6,005 bases of DNA from Bacteroidota bacterium (GCA_021796055.1 JAJYOS010000432.1:1-6005), one strand, 5' to 3'; numbered from the stretch's first letter, positions 1 through 6,005 are shown. The notes: a model not told the origin generated them from the sequence alone. Numbers and translations are program-made.

Positions 1-154
1 AAAAGGAGGGAAAATGGGAATATGAGACTTACGTTTGAGGGGTAGGTTTTTGAGGTGTGATGTATTTAGGGACAGTGGAGCTGCCGGATGTGCGATTTGA
101 AGAAAAGTCCGTGACCTCTGGAGAGAAGCCGAACGCCATGCTGTCAGGCTGCGC
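1..154. other. No gene recognised (left edge)
   Basis: Below the stem-loop I find only one 36-codon minus-strand frame (139-29), without a ribosome binding site or recognisable sequence. The far edge is purine-rich on the plus strand (AAAAGGAGGGAAAATG), but the ATGs there meet stop codons within a few codons. No tRNA, repeat or promoter is evident. Confidence 0.5.
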
Positions 155-180
155 CGCGTCAGGTCGGAGACACTGACGCG
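155..180 (-). terminator. GC-rich stem-loop after the last gene, possible terminator
   Basis: Arms CGCGTCAG and CTGACGCG pair perfectly over eight bases around a ten-base loop, starting 18 bases past the cytochrome-porin stop codon. The position suits the 3' end of the transcript. No T-tract follows on the minus strand, so it may be a weak terminator, a 3' stabilising hairpin or a site of another kind. Confidence 0.45.
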
Positions 181-197
181 ACACAACGAGCGTGAAA

Positions 198-1274
198 TCA
201 GAACAGGTATTCCAGTTTCACCGCTGTAACGTCAAAGTCGGACGCCGAGATAGACCTTGGGTTTGGTGCTCCCGCAACAACATATGCTCCGTACTGCGCA
301 GCACCGATGTTGTATGTCGAGAAGAATGTCCTCTCGAGTTTCAGGTTGACATTTTCCCAGGGAAAGCAACCAAGACCGACGACCGCCCCGCTGACATTCA
401 TGTCCTTAAGCTGACTGGATGTCTGATAGAGGTATTTCAAGTAGGCGCCAATCAAACTGCTGTAATAATAATCCGCCTTCACTCCGAAGCCCTGTCTCGA
501 CACCGGAGCACCATCGCCCGGAAGTCCTGTAAATTCGTCCACACCGTAGAAGGCGCCATCGCGCTGAGACTGGAGTAGTCCAAAGAGCTCTACGAGATTG
601 TTGTTGCCGATGTACTGAGCCTGGAAGTCTAATCCCAAATTGTAATAGTTGTCGATATAATCCGGAACTGCAAGCGCTGCGGCCGGCGCGGCGGTCATAC
701 TCAGCTTCCCGAAATAACCGAAACCTCCGATCTCCGTATAGGTGTTCTTACCGATTGGAGGAAGATAGTACGAGACTCTGACATAACTGTTTACACCGCC
801 TACCCCATCGAACGCGCCTGAGCCTGATACGGCGCCTTGTACGTAGCCGTTGGCAGTCTGATTTGCCGTCGGTCTGTAGACTCCCACACTTGCGTACAGC
901 CCGCCGCCGTCGAAATCGCCGAGCATTCCGAAAAGCTCACCGCCTTCCATGAAGGCCGTACCCGGATCGAAGAGAGTATTATGCGTGCTGAGTCCCATAA
1001 GGCTTGCCGTCAGCCCCCAGGTTCCGATCGAGTTTGAAGGATCGCCGGCGGCCAGGGCATCTTCCGCCCTTATACCGTAAACAAAGTTCTGGCCTGCGAC
1101 AGTCTCATCCGGGGACACGAGAGCTACATCGAACATTCCGAGCCCAACAGTACCGCCTTCGTCATCGGGTCCGCCGAACTCAATGAAGCTTCCGAGTCGT
1201 GGAGTGATCTCGCCCTGCAATGTATATGCTTGACCCGGAGAGGTAATCGAGGAGATCTTTGTCTCCATAACCAT
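198..1274 (-). CDS. Cyc2-like cytochrome/porin, C-terminal beta-barrel part (downstream of frameshift)
   Basis: This frame continues the split cytochrome-porin. The ATG at 1274 has no good ribosome binding site and lacks a signal peptide. Its first about 22 residues overlap the N-terminal frame and probably are not native; authentic sequence starts at about 1208 (ITPRLGSF). The remaining 336 residues are typical of a porin: repeated strands of alternating aromatic/hydrophobic residues (for example SYVRVSYYLPP, YNLGLDFQAQYIG, VKADYYYSSLIGAYLKYLYQ), Gly/Asn/Asp-rich turns, no Cys except one near the end (GLGCFPWENV), and a last strand ending in LEYLF with the terminal Phe common in barrels that BAM inserts. 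The segment FVYGIRAEDALAAGDPSNS resembles a conserved loop that I recall in Cyc2-like proteins. No stop interrupts these 336 codons, so decay, if any, is recent. Alone it could not be exported or carry heme. Confidence 0.78.
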   Translation of the reverse strand: MVMETKISSITSPGQAYTLQGEITPRLGSFIEFGGPDDEGGTVGLGMFDVALVSPDETVAGQNFVYGIRAEDALAAGDPSNSIGTWGLTASLMGLSTHNTLFDPGTAFMEGGELFGMLGDFDGGGLYASVGVYRPTANQTANGYVQGAVSGSGAFDGVGGVNSYVRVSYYLPPIGKNTYTEIGGFGYFGKLSMTAAPAAALAVPDYIDNYYNLGLDFQAQYIGNNNLVELFGLLQSQRDGAFYGVDEFTGLPGDGAPVSRQGFGVKADYYYSSLIGAYLKYLYQTSSQLKDMNVSGAVVGLGCFPWENVNLKLERTFFSTYNIGAAQYGAYVVAGAPNPRSISASDFDVTAVKLEYLF

Positions 1275-1674
1275 CAGGACTGGAGACGAAACCCTGTCCA
1301 GCGGTTACAACCCCATGGGGAACGAGTCCATTCCCGCCTCCCTGCTGGTAGTTCCACCGTGAAGAGATTCTGGCAGAAATCATTGGTGTGGCTGGGAATT
1401 CCAGAATTGTCCTGCCCTGACTGACTGTATCGCTTGTGGACTCATGGTCACTTATTAGCTGAGTGTTATTGCCGACGTAACCATGAAGTTTGAAGTCCCT
1501 GCCGAACGGTGTGAGATGCGGGAAAACGGTATGGCAGGTTGCGCAGCTCAGTCCGGTCTGACGGGAATAGCTCGGGATTGCTTTTGCCGTTTGTGAAACA
1601 GCGAGGGCCAACGTAACAGCGATGGCTGTCGAAAGCGCCGTTTGCTGAACAAGGCGATTGACAAAGTTATACAT
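1180..1674 (-). CDS. Cyc2-like fused monoheme cytochrome c/porin, N-terminal part (cut by frameshift)
   Basis: As read, this frame gives 164 residues. Residues 1-32 are a signal peptide (hydrophobic at about 12-26, cleavage after AKA). Immediately after come PSYSRQTGLSCATCH (Cys44, Cys47, His48; one c-type heme) and FPHLTPFGRDFKLHGY. The pattern P-x-[FY]-[AS]-R-Q-T-G-x2-C-x2-C-H followed by FGR.FK..GY is the N-terminal signature I recall for Cyc2, the outer-membrane iron oxidase whose heme domain plugs a porin barrel, and for related 'cytochrome c family' proteins. Residues about 97-155 begin the barrel. True coding in this frame appears to end at about 1210 (SSIYIAGR). The nine residues after it (DHSTTRKLH) are out-of-frame read-through. 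Heme attachment would occur in the periplasm. An iron-oxidase role is not demonstrated; Cyc2 relatives also occur outside iron oxidisers. Confidence 0.82.
   Translation of the reverse strand: MYNFVNRLVQQTALSTAIAVTLALAVSQTAKAIPSYSRQTGLSCATCHTVFPHLTPFGRDFKLHGYVGNNTQLISDHESTSDTVSQGRTILEFPATPMISARISSRWNYQQGGGNGLVPHGVVTAGQGFVSSPDGYGDKDLLDYLSGSSIYIAGRDHSTTRKLH
1209..1215 (-). other. Probable one-base insertion frameshift inside the cytochrome-porin gene
   Basis: Upstream of this site the protein reads SSIYIAGR in one frame. Downstream, the other frame reads ITPRLGSFIEFGG. Removing one base joins them as ...YIAGRITPRLGSF (dropping 1209) or ...YIAGEITPRLGSF (dropping one G of the GGG run at 1213-1215), a natural continuous barrel strand-turn-strand. 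The joined protein is 491 residues, within the range of the family. The two frames overlap between 1180 and about 1293, so the exact base is not fixed by sequence alone. Confidence 0.75.
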
Positions 1675-1786
1675 GATTTTTATCCTTCTATGATTTCTTA
1701 TTTTGCGCCAAGATTAATAATCGATTCCCGGAGTTGAAGTCCGAGATTTCTACACGCGATCAGATGACCCGATGACGAAGAGGGTC
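1675..1786. other. Intergenic spacer before the cytochrome-porin gene
   Basis: This 112-base spacer becomes AT-rich close to the cytochrome gene and ends with AAGGAT seven bases before the ATG at 1674, a usable ribosome binding site. It is long enough to hold a separate promoter. I see no convincing -35/-10 or Bacteroidota-type promoter pair, and no terminator hairpin with a T-tract. Confidence 0.4.
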
Positions 1787-2203
1787 TCAAATGCGGAGGT
1801 TGCTGTTCAGGATGGGTAAATCTAATGGAGGGGAGGCTGCGTTGTTGATAGCCGACAGTTGATCGCCAATTGCTGACTTATGCCCATAGAGAGTTGGCAT
1901 AAAGCCAAGCACCATCACAAAATGGCTGAGCAACTTAGTCGAATCCGTGGAACTGCTTATTACACTCTTCTTAGAATAGACAGCTTTGACACAATTATTC
2001 TCGACCAACTGCAGCCCGTATTGCCGCAGAGTGATTCTTCGAGAACAACTGCAGGGGCCTTCGCACGAATAAGCTTCTGAGTTCATGGACAGCTCCGGAG
2101 CGCTTACCGGGCTCTGCATCATGGTACAAAAATGTGAAATGCAGCCATACTGAACCTGTCCGACAATGAATGCCAGCAGGACAGCTAGATTCAGATAGGC
2201 CAT
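1787..2203 (-). CDS. Small exported/membrane Cys-rich protein, HYC_CC_PP-like
   Basis: This is a 138-residue protein. The ATG at 2203 is preferred over the in-frame ATG at 2233 because GAGAGG lies three bases before it and the protein then begins directly with a hydrophobic helix (about 3-18). There are six cysteines (21, 26, 48, 51, 53, 71). The layout resembles the small HYC_CC_PP proteins found near cation-efflux genes in Bacteroidota: an HFC motif (24-26) right after the helix, a Cys cluster CEGPCSCS (48-54), a QLVENNC segment, a second hydrophobic stretch (about 91-104), and a C-terminal SPPLDLPILNSNLRI. The match is from memory and is divergent (HFC for HYC, CSC for CC), so the family call is tentative. 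It lies 51 bases after the GDCCVxC gene. A periplasm-facing metal-related role is an inference; no activity is known. Confidence 0.68.
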   Translation of the reverse strand: MAYLNLAVLLAFIVGQVQYGCISHFCTMMQSPVSAPELSMNSEAYSCEGPCSCSRRITLRQYGLQLVENNCVKAVYSKKSVISSSTDSTKLLSHFVMVLGFMPTLYGHKSAIGDQLSAINNAASPPLDLPILNSNLRI

Positions 2204-2254
2204 TGTCCTCTCTCCGGTCTCTCGAACATTCAAAATTTGGGAATGAAACGACAG

Positions 2255-2491
2255 TTATGTGTCACTTCGCAATTCAGAGTCTTCACCTGCTGCCTCCAGT
2301 TGTTTCGGCGGACACTTCACGTCGGCATAAGAGCAAAATACGCAGCAATCGCCGGGTTTCGGTCTCATTACAATACTGCACGCCTTGCATCTATAAAAAT
2401 GCTGACAGGCGTTCGCAGGCATTTCCAAAGTTTCTTTGTAACCGCAATTGGGACATGTAAGTGTGGCAAATGTTATGATTTCTGATTTCAT
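2255..2491 (-). CDS. GDCCVxC-family small cysteine-rich protein (Cys form)
   Basis: This is a 78-residue, probably cytoplasmic protein with no signal peptide. The ATG at 2491 follows GGAG at five bases. It has nine cysteines. C13-x2-C16 and C35-x2-C38 form a zinc-ribbon-like pair of knuckles, with C29 and H31 between. Then comes the diagnostic GDCCVFCSY stretch (C49, C50, C53) followed by KCPPKQ (C60). This matches the widespread GDCCVxC-domain family, which includes selenoproteins and is often found near mercury-resistance genes (recalled knowledge). Here the frame has no in-frame TGA, so this copy is the all-cysteine form. The biochemical function is not established. Metal or thiol chemistry is a reasonable inference from the Cys-Cys-x2-Cys core and the copper neighbours. 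The last about 14 residues are acidic and look disordered. Confidence 0.85.
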   Translation of the reverse strand: MKSEIITFATLTCPNCGYKETLEMPANACQHFYRCKACSIVMRPKPGDCCVFCSYADVKCPPKQLEAAGEDSELRSDT

Positions 2492-2564
2492 GGTTCTCCA
2501 TTCTTGTCGGGCTTGTCAATTAACCTTGTGAAGGTGATACGGTGGGCTTTTGCGGGGTTACTCC

Positions 2565-3476
2565 TCATAAGCTCCATCTGAACCCTCCTGTTATGCCAAA
2601 TGAAGGCGCGGTTTCCGTGAGCCCCTTCGAGACGAGTAGGGTCCATATCATGTCGGAGCTTGTTTTGCAGTTCAGACCGAGTGATGCTTGATTCGGCGGT
2701 GGATAACCTGAAAGGATCGTCGTGTATCCCTGATACATGAGTGCAAGGGAGAAGTCACCTTCGCCGAAGAATCTTCCTATTCCGCCTCCGTAGGAGAATG
2801 GGTCCTTAAAATCAACTCCCGCCGGCTTGCCTATAAGCAGGTACCCGGCATTAGCCATTACGACGTAAGCACCGAATAATTGCCTGTAATTGAGCGAGCC
2901 TCCGAAGTCAAATCTTCCTGTCCCGAAGTTGTCTGCCGTACTTGCAGTGGGAACCTTCATCTGAGCGTCTATACCGAGCGTCGGGGAATTTCCCCCCAGT
3001 CCGAAACTTCCTGTCGAATGGCCCAAGTCCGGGCGAATGATCTCATACTCTGCGGTCAGGAATAGGTCTCCTAACCCGACGATGTTTGACATACTTCCCA
3101 TCGAGGAGCTGCCGGGACCTCCCATCATACCTCCCGTGCCTGAAGACATGTTCATATTCGATCCGCCGTGCGGCAGCAACATCCCGCCGGCCGCAGTAAC
3201 GAGATTATTGTTCTGAGAAACAATCGGGAGGATTGCCGACGCGCTCCAGTCGTTCGCTTCGTACCTCAGCCCGGGGACTAGGTAGAACGTCGATGTATTG
3301 CTCCCGAAAATGTAATTGCCCTGAGAATACTGGAAGTATCCGGTCGCGAACCAGTTGCCCTGGGCAAATGAGTTCTGAGTTCCCAGAAGAAGGTACAGAA
3401 ATGACGCGAACGTGGATACTTCCCCTTTTCGTAGCATCCTTGGGATTGCTTTCTTCAAATACTTAATCATCCTCAT
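2565..3476 (-). CDS. Outer-membrane beta-barrel protein, 'transporter'/phenol_MetA_deg-like family
   Basis: This 303-residue exported protein starts at the ATG at 3476, four bases after a strong AGGAGG. A second ATG two codons later would also fit. A long N-region rich in Arg/Lys precedes a hydrophobic segment (about 21-35), with likely cleavage after SFA at 38. The rest alternates short aromatic/hydrophobic strands with Gly/Asn turns and ends in a strand closing with FRWSL, as in outer-membrane barrels. The stretch KVPTASTADNFGTGRFDFGG (about 174-193) matches the conserved 'lPT.s...GtG..D' region of the MetA-pathway/'transporter' barrel family (PF13557-like), judged from memory. Residues about 99-131 form a Gly/Ser/Met insert with seven Met, likely a loop. 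That insert and the copper neighbours suggest a role in copper passage or binding at the outer membrane, but the substrate is unknown. Confidence 0.78.
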   Translation of the reverse strand: MRMIKYLKKAIPRMLRKGEVSTFASFLYLLLGTQNSFAQGNWFATGYFQYSQGNYIFGSNTSTFYLVPGLRYEANDWSASAILPIVSQNNNLVTAAGGMLLPHGGSNMNMSSGTGGMMGGPGSSSMGSMSNIVGLGDLFLTAEYEIIRPDLGHSTGSFGLGGNSPTLGIDAQMKVPTASTADNFGTGRFDFGGSLNYRQLFGAYVVMANAGYLLIGKPAGVDFKDPFSYGGGIGRFFGEGDFSLALMYQGYTTILSGYPPPNQASLGLNCKTSSDMIWTLLVSKGLTETAPSFGITGGFRWSL

Positions 3477-3546
3477 TTCACCTCCTGTTTTGCCGGAGGG
3501 AAAGGCGGCATTGTATTTTCAGTCAACCTGTACAGTGTGCCTGCGC

Positions 3547-3562
3547 GCCAAAGTGCTTTGGC
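3547..3562. repeat. Short perfect inverted repeat in the spacer upstream of the barrel gene
   Basis: Two seven-base arms (GCCAAAG and CTTTGGC) flank a two-base centre. The dyad lies in the 119-base spacer between the Met-rich gene and the outer-membrane gene, the longest gap among genes 2-6 of the row. It could be a small operator or a weak hairpin, but there is no T-tract to make it a terminator. A chance occurrence is possible. Confidence 0.3.
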
Positions 3563-3595
3563 AGACGGGTGTGCCGCCTCCCCACATCTGGATTT

Positions 3596-4114
3596 TCATT
3601 TATTGCCGCTGGTTTTTCCGGCGGGCGGGGTCTTCGACTTCAGATTCTGCATCATCTCGTGATAATCGTTGACCAGCGAGCCCATGTGCATTTGCATTTG
3701 CGTCATCTGGTCCTTCATCTTAGGATCCGCCATCATCCCCTTGTCCGCCATAGTCTGGCTCATCTGGTGAATCAGGGATTCCATGTTCGCTCCCAGCTTC
3801 TGCATCTGCTGCATCATGGACATGTTCTGGTCCATGCTTCCCATCTGGCCCATTCCCTTGTCGTCGTTCATCTGCTGCATCATGCCTGAAAGTTCATGCG
3901 TCATGGTCTGCATATGCTGCATCATGTCTGACATGGAGGCCATGTTCCGCATGTTATTCATCTGCTGCATGTGCTGCATATTCCCCATGCCGCTGCCCAT
4001 CGAGCTTTGAGCGTACGATGTAACTGCAGTCAGGAACAAGGCGACTGCCACGAGTCTGAAGAGATGGATTGCAATGTGTTTTCTTGTCGAGGGGGACTTA
4101 ATTTCGTACAACAT
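3596..4114 (-). CDS. Secreted methionine-rich protein, probable periplasmic Cu(I) binder
   Basis: This is a 172-residue protein. I chose the ATG at 4114 because AAGGAG stands seven bases upstream and because it gives a clean signal peptide: positively charged N-terminus, hydrophobic stretch at about 18-32, likely cleavage after SYA at 35. The open frame runs upstream to 4303 but overlaps the cupredoxin gene with no secretion signal. The mature part (about 137 residues) holds 34 methionines, about one in four. They fall in MxxM and MQxM spacings with His, Gln and Asn, and there is no Cys. Sequence such as MQKLGANMESLIHQM suggests amphipathic helices lined with thioethers. Clusters of Met residues are known Cu(I)/Ag(I) ligands in CusF, CopC/PcoE-type and Ctr proteins. 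I do not recognise a named family. A periplasmic copper sponge or chaperone supplied by CopA is the best inference. It is the third gene of the copA run. Confidence 0.85.
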   Translation of the reverse strand: MLYEIKSPSTRKHIAIHLFRLVAVALFLTAVTSYAQSSMGSGMGNMQHMQQMNNMRNMASMSDMMQHMQTMTHELSGMMQQMNDDKGMGQMGSMDQNMSMMQQMQKLGANMESLIHQMSQTMADKGMMADPKMKDQMTQMQMHMGSLVNDYHEMMQNLKSKTPPAGKTSGNK

Positions 4115-4149
4115 TTTGATTCTCCTTTTCTTTTGAAGGTGTTGATTTG

Positions 4150-4527
4150 TTACTCTACAATTATTTTCCCGTGCAGCATTCCCATTCCACACTGGAAACC
4201 GAATTCGCCTTCTCTGTCCGGGGTGAATTCGACAGGGATTGTCTTGAACGGCGCGAGCATCGCCTGCTTGTTGAAGTCTGGGAATAAGACCTGTTCCGAG
4301 CATACAGCGGTTTCTTCCCGGTAGAAGTTCAGGCGTACCGGCCTTCCCTTCTCAACGGTTATCACGTCCGGCGAATATCCGCCTTTCACTTTGATTACGA
4401 CTTCCTGGATTCCAGATTCCATGGTTTCAACTTTCGTTGATTTCCTTTCTGAGAACCAGAAGAACCATCCGATCCATCCGCTGAGGGATAATCCGGCTAT
4501 CGTTACGAGTATTCGGTCAATAGTCAT
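4150..4527 (-). CDS. Membrane-anchored cupredoxin-domain protein
   Basis: This 125-residue protein is a likely periplasmic copper carrier. Residues about 6-25 form one hydrophobic, Trp-rich helix without a clear signal-peptidase site, so an uncleaved anchor is most likely. Residues about 40-125 look like a small cupredoxin beta-sandwich. It has a GGYSPDVITVEKG strand pair, a CSEQ motif (Cys76) where many cupredoxins carry a ligand, and a C-terminal CGMGMLHG loop (Cys113, Met115, Met117, His119) just before the last strand. This Cys-x-Met-x-Met-x-His loop suits a copper site, but the exact ligands are inferred. The ATG at 4527 has an upstream AAAGGAAA purine stretch and lies 19 bases after copA, with the Met-rich gene 35 bases further on. 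Tethered near CopA, it could accept exported Cu(I). It could instead serve electron transfer or cytochrome oxidase assembly. Confidence 0.88.
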   Translation of the reverse strand: MTIDRILVTIAGLSLSGWIGWFFWFSERKSTKVETMESGIQEVVIKVKGGYSPDVITVEKGRPVRLNFYREETAVCSEQVLFPDFNKQAMLAPFKTIPVEFTPDREGEFGFQCGMGMLHGKIIVE

Positions 4528-4546
4528 TGTATTTCCTTTCAGGGCC

Positions 4547-6005
4547 TTATGACGTTTTCATTTTATATGCGCGAAGCCGGTTTGCGTTCGTGACAACCGT
4601 TACCGAACTGAAAGCCATCGCCGCTCCGGCTATGATCGGCGAGAGCAGAATTCCGAAGAACGGATACAAAGCTCCCATTGCGACCGGCAACCCGAGTGTA
4701 TTGTAGAAAAACGCGCCGAAAAGATTTTGCCGGACATTCTTCATGGTCGCTCTGGAAATATCTATTGCGGCAACTACACCACTGAGGTTACCTTTGATCA
4801 GTGTTATGTCTGAGGCTTCTATTGCAATGTCGGTTCCGGTGCCGATCGCAAGACCTATGTCTGCCTGGGCAAGCGCCGGTGCGTCGTTTATTCCGTCACC
4901 CACCATCGCGACTTTCTTCCCCTCCATCTGAATCTTCTGAACATTGTGCGCCTTGTCTTCAGGGAGGACGTCGGCAAACACTCTGGTGATCCCAACCTGT
5001 CGGGCAATCGCCTTTGCGGTGCGCTCATTGTCGCCTGTTAACATCACGACTTCCAATCCCATTTTTTGAAGCTGTGCCACGGCACTCTTAGAATCTTCCT
5101 TTACCGTGTCCGCCACAGCAACAATTCCGCCAAATCGATTGTCAATTGCGACATACATCGGAGTCTTTCCCTCTTCCGCAAGCTTGCGGCTCTTTTCCTC
5201 CGATGTTCCGATTTCAATTCCTGCATCTTTCATCAGCTTGGAATTGCCAAGGAGCACGTGTTTCCCGTTTACAGTTGCTTCGACGCCCTTCCCTGGGATT
5301 GCATTGAAGGACTGAGTGTCGCTTATTTGAACTTTTCGTTCGACGGCGCCATTTACAATCGCTTCAGCTAGGGGATGTTCGGAAGCCTTCTCAACAGAAG
5401 CCGACAAGCCGAGCAGTTCATTTTCATCGAAGCCGTTGACGGCAATCACATCGGTCAGAGCTGGCTTCCCCTTCGTAATCGTTCCGGTCTTGTCGAGGAC
5501 AATAGCATTCAGCTTCTGGGCAGTCTCCAGCGCTGCACCACTGCGAATCAATATTCCATTCTCAGCACCTTTTCCCACGCCGACCATCAGAGAAATCGGG
5601 GTCGCGATTCCAAGCGCGCACGGGCAAGCGATGACTAATGTTGTAACAAGGACAATGAGTGCAAAAACGAGGTTCGGCTGCGGACCGAAGTCGTACCATA
5701 TTATGAATGCTAAAACGCCGAGGATCATGACGGCCGGAGCGAAGTAGCCAGATATCTGGTCAACAACTCGTTGAATTGGGGCTTTTGAGCTCTGTGCCTG
5801 TTGTACCATTCCGATGATCTGTGCGAGCGCGGTGTCTTTGCCGACCTTTGTAGCCTTAAACTTGAATGAGCCTGTCTTGTTTATTGTGCCGCCTATAACT
5901 TCGTCGTCCGACTGCTTCTCGACCGCAATCGGCTCGCCGGTAATCATGGATTCGTCAACGCTCGACGTGCCACCCACCACAACGCCATCGACCGGGACTT
6001 TCTCA
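4547..6005 (-). CDS. copA: Cu(I)-exporting P1B-type ATPase CopA, C-terminal part (5' end beyond window)
   Basis: This inner-membrane pump hydrolyses ATP to move Cu(I) from cytoplasm to periplasm. The reading frame is open to the window edge, so the GTG at 5980 is internal; about 485 residues are visible. The N-terminal metal-binding domain(s) and first membrane helices are missing. In order, numbered from the first full codon, I see: the actuator-domain TGEP (about 22-25); the membrane CPC copper site (127-129); the phosphorylation motif DKTGT (aspartate about 171); the nucleotide-binding HP dipeptide (210-211); TGDN (323-326); and GDGINDAP (369-376). The last two helices carry a YN pair (434-435) and an MxxSS motif (463-467). 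CPC with YN and MxxSS is the established signature of the Cu(I)/Ag(I) P1B-1 subgroup, against Zn/Cd or Co pumps. No catalytic residue is lost. It ends 19 bases before the cupredoxin gene, so co-transcription is likely. Silver transport cannot be excluded. Confidence 0.96.
   Translation of the reverse strand, partial: EKVPVDGVVVGGTSSVDESMITGEPIAVEKQSDDEVIGGTINKTGSFKFKATKVGKDTALAQIIGMVQQAQSSKAPIQRVVDQISGYFAPAVMILGVLAFIIWYDFGPQPNLVFALIVLVTTLVIACPCALGIATPISLMVGVGKGAENGILIRSGAALETAQKLNAIVLDKTGTITKGKPALTDVIAVNGFDENELLGLSASVEKASEHPLAEAIVNGAVERKVQISDTQSFNAIPGKGVEATVNGKHVLLGNSKLMKDAGIEIGTSEEKSRKLAEEGKTPMYVAIDNRFGGIVAVADTVKEDSKSAVAQLQKMGLEVVMLTGDNERTAKAIARQVGITRVFADVLPEDKAHNVQKIQMEGKKVAMVGDGINDAPALAQADIGLAIGTGTDIAIEASDITLIKGNLSGVVAAIDISRATMKNVRQNLFGAFFYNTLGLPVAMGALYPFFGILLSPIIAGAAMAFSSVTVVTNANRLRAYKMKTS

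Noticed and set aside
29..139. Minus-strand 36-codon frame at the left edge
   Set aside because: It has no ribosome binding site, a Ser/Thr/Pro-rich sequence of no known type, and a position after the presumed transcript end.
192..578. Plus-strand open frame of 128 codons
   Set aside because: It lies wholly antisense to the barrel half of the cytochrome-porin, has no ribosome binding site and no recognisable domain.
2523..2535. ACCTT-GTG-AAGGT dyad before the GDCCVxC gene, considered as a MerR/CueR-type operator
   Set aside because: The arms are only five bases and the centre is much shorter than in CueR operators. No promoter with a 19-base spacer surrounds it.
3663..4010. Repeated CATCTGCTGCAT-like units, considered as a DNA repeat array
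   Set aside because: They are explained by Met/Gln codon repetition in the Met-rich coding sequence. The spacing is irregular and there are no unique spacers.
4115..4303. Upstream extension of the Met-rich protein to an ATG at 4303
   Set aside because: It would overlap the cupredoxin gene and bury the signal peptide inside the protein. The ATG at 4114 has a good ribosome binding site.
5978..5980. GTG as start of the copper ATPase
   Set aside because: The frame continues upstream with EKVPVDGVV, the normal actuator-domain sequence before [12 protein letters not shown], so the gene extends beyond the window.

Overview
The window is a compact run of genes, all on the minus strand and all reading from the right edge towards the left. 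It looks like a chromosomal copper-handling locus of a Gram-negative bacterium. The evidence for an outer membrane is two predicted beta-barrel proteins with signal peptides. GC content is moderate, spacers are short and ribosome binding sites are purine-rich. Together with the uncharacterised small proteins, this would suit the Bacteroidota/Chlorobi/Ignavibacteria group. That placement is a weak inference, because no phylogenetic marker is present.

In transcription order, positions 6005-4547 hold the C-terminal two thirds of a Cu(I)-exporting P1B-type ATPase (CopA), cut by the window edge. Nineteen bases later comes a membrane-anchored cupredoxin (4527-4150). After 35 bases comes a secreted protein with about 25% methionine (4114-3596). 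A 119-base gap then leads to an outer-membrane beta-barrel 'transporter' family protein with a Met/Gly/Ser-rich loop (3476-2565). Next are two small cysteine-rich proteins: a GDCCVxC-family zinc-ribbon-like protein (2491-2255) and a short membrane/exported protein resembling the HYC_CC_PP family (2203-1787). Last is a c-type monoheme cytochrome fused to a predicted porin barrel, of the Cyc2-like type (1674-198). It is split by a one-base frameshift near 1209-1215. A GC-rich stem-loop follows it at 155-180, and the remaining bases to position 1 hold no convincing gene.

The probable joint role (inference) is copper movement outward through the envelope. CopA would expel Cu(I) from the cytoplasm. 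The tethered cupredoxin and the Met-rich protein would bind copper in the periplasm, and the barrel protein may take part at the outer membrane. How the GDCCVxC protein, the HYC-like protein and the cytochrome-porin contribute is not clear from sequence. The cytochrome-porin could link the locus to electron transfer at the cell surface. The promoter for the copA end of the cluster lies outside the window.
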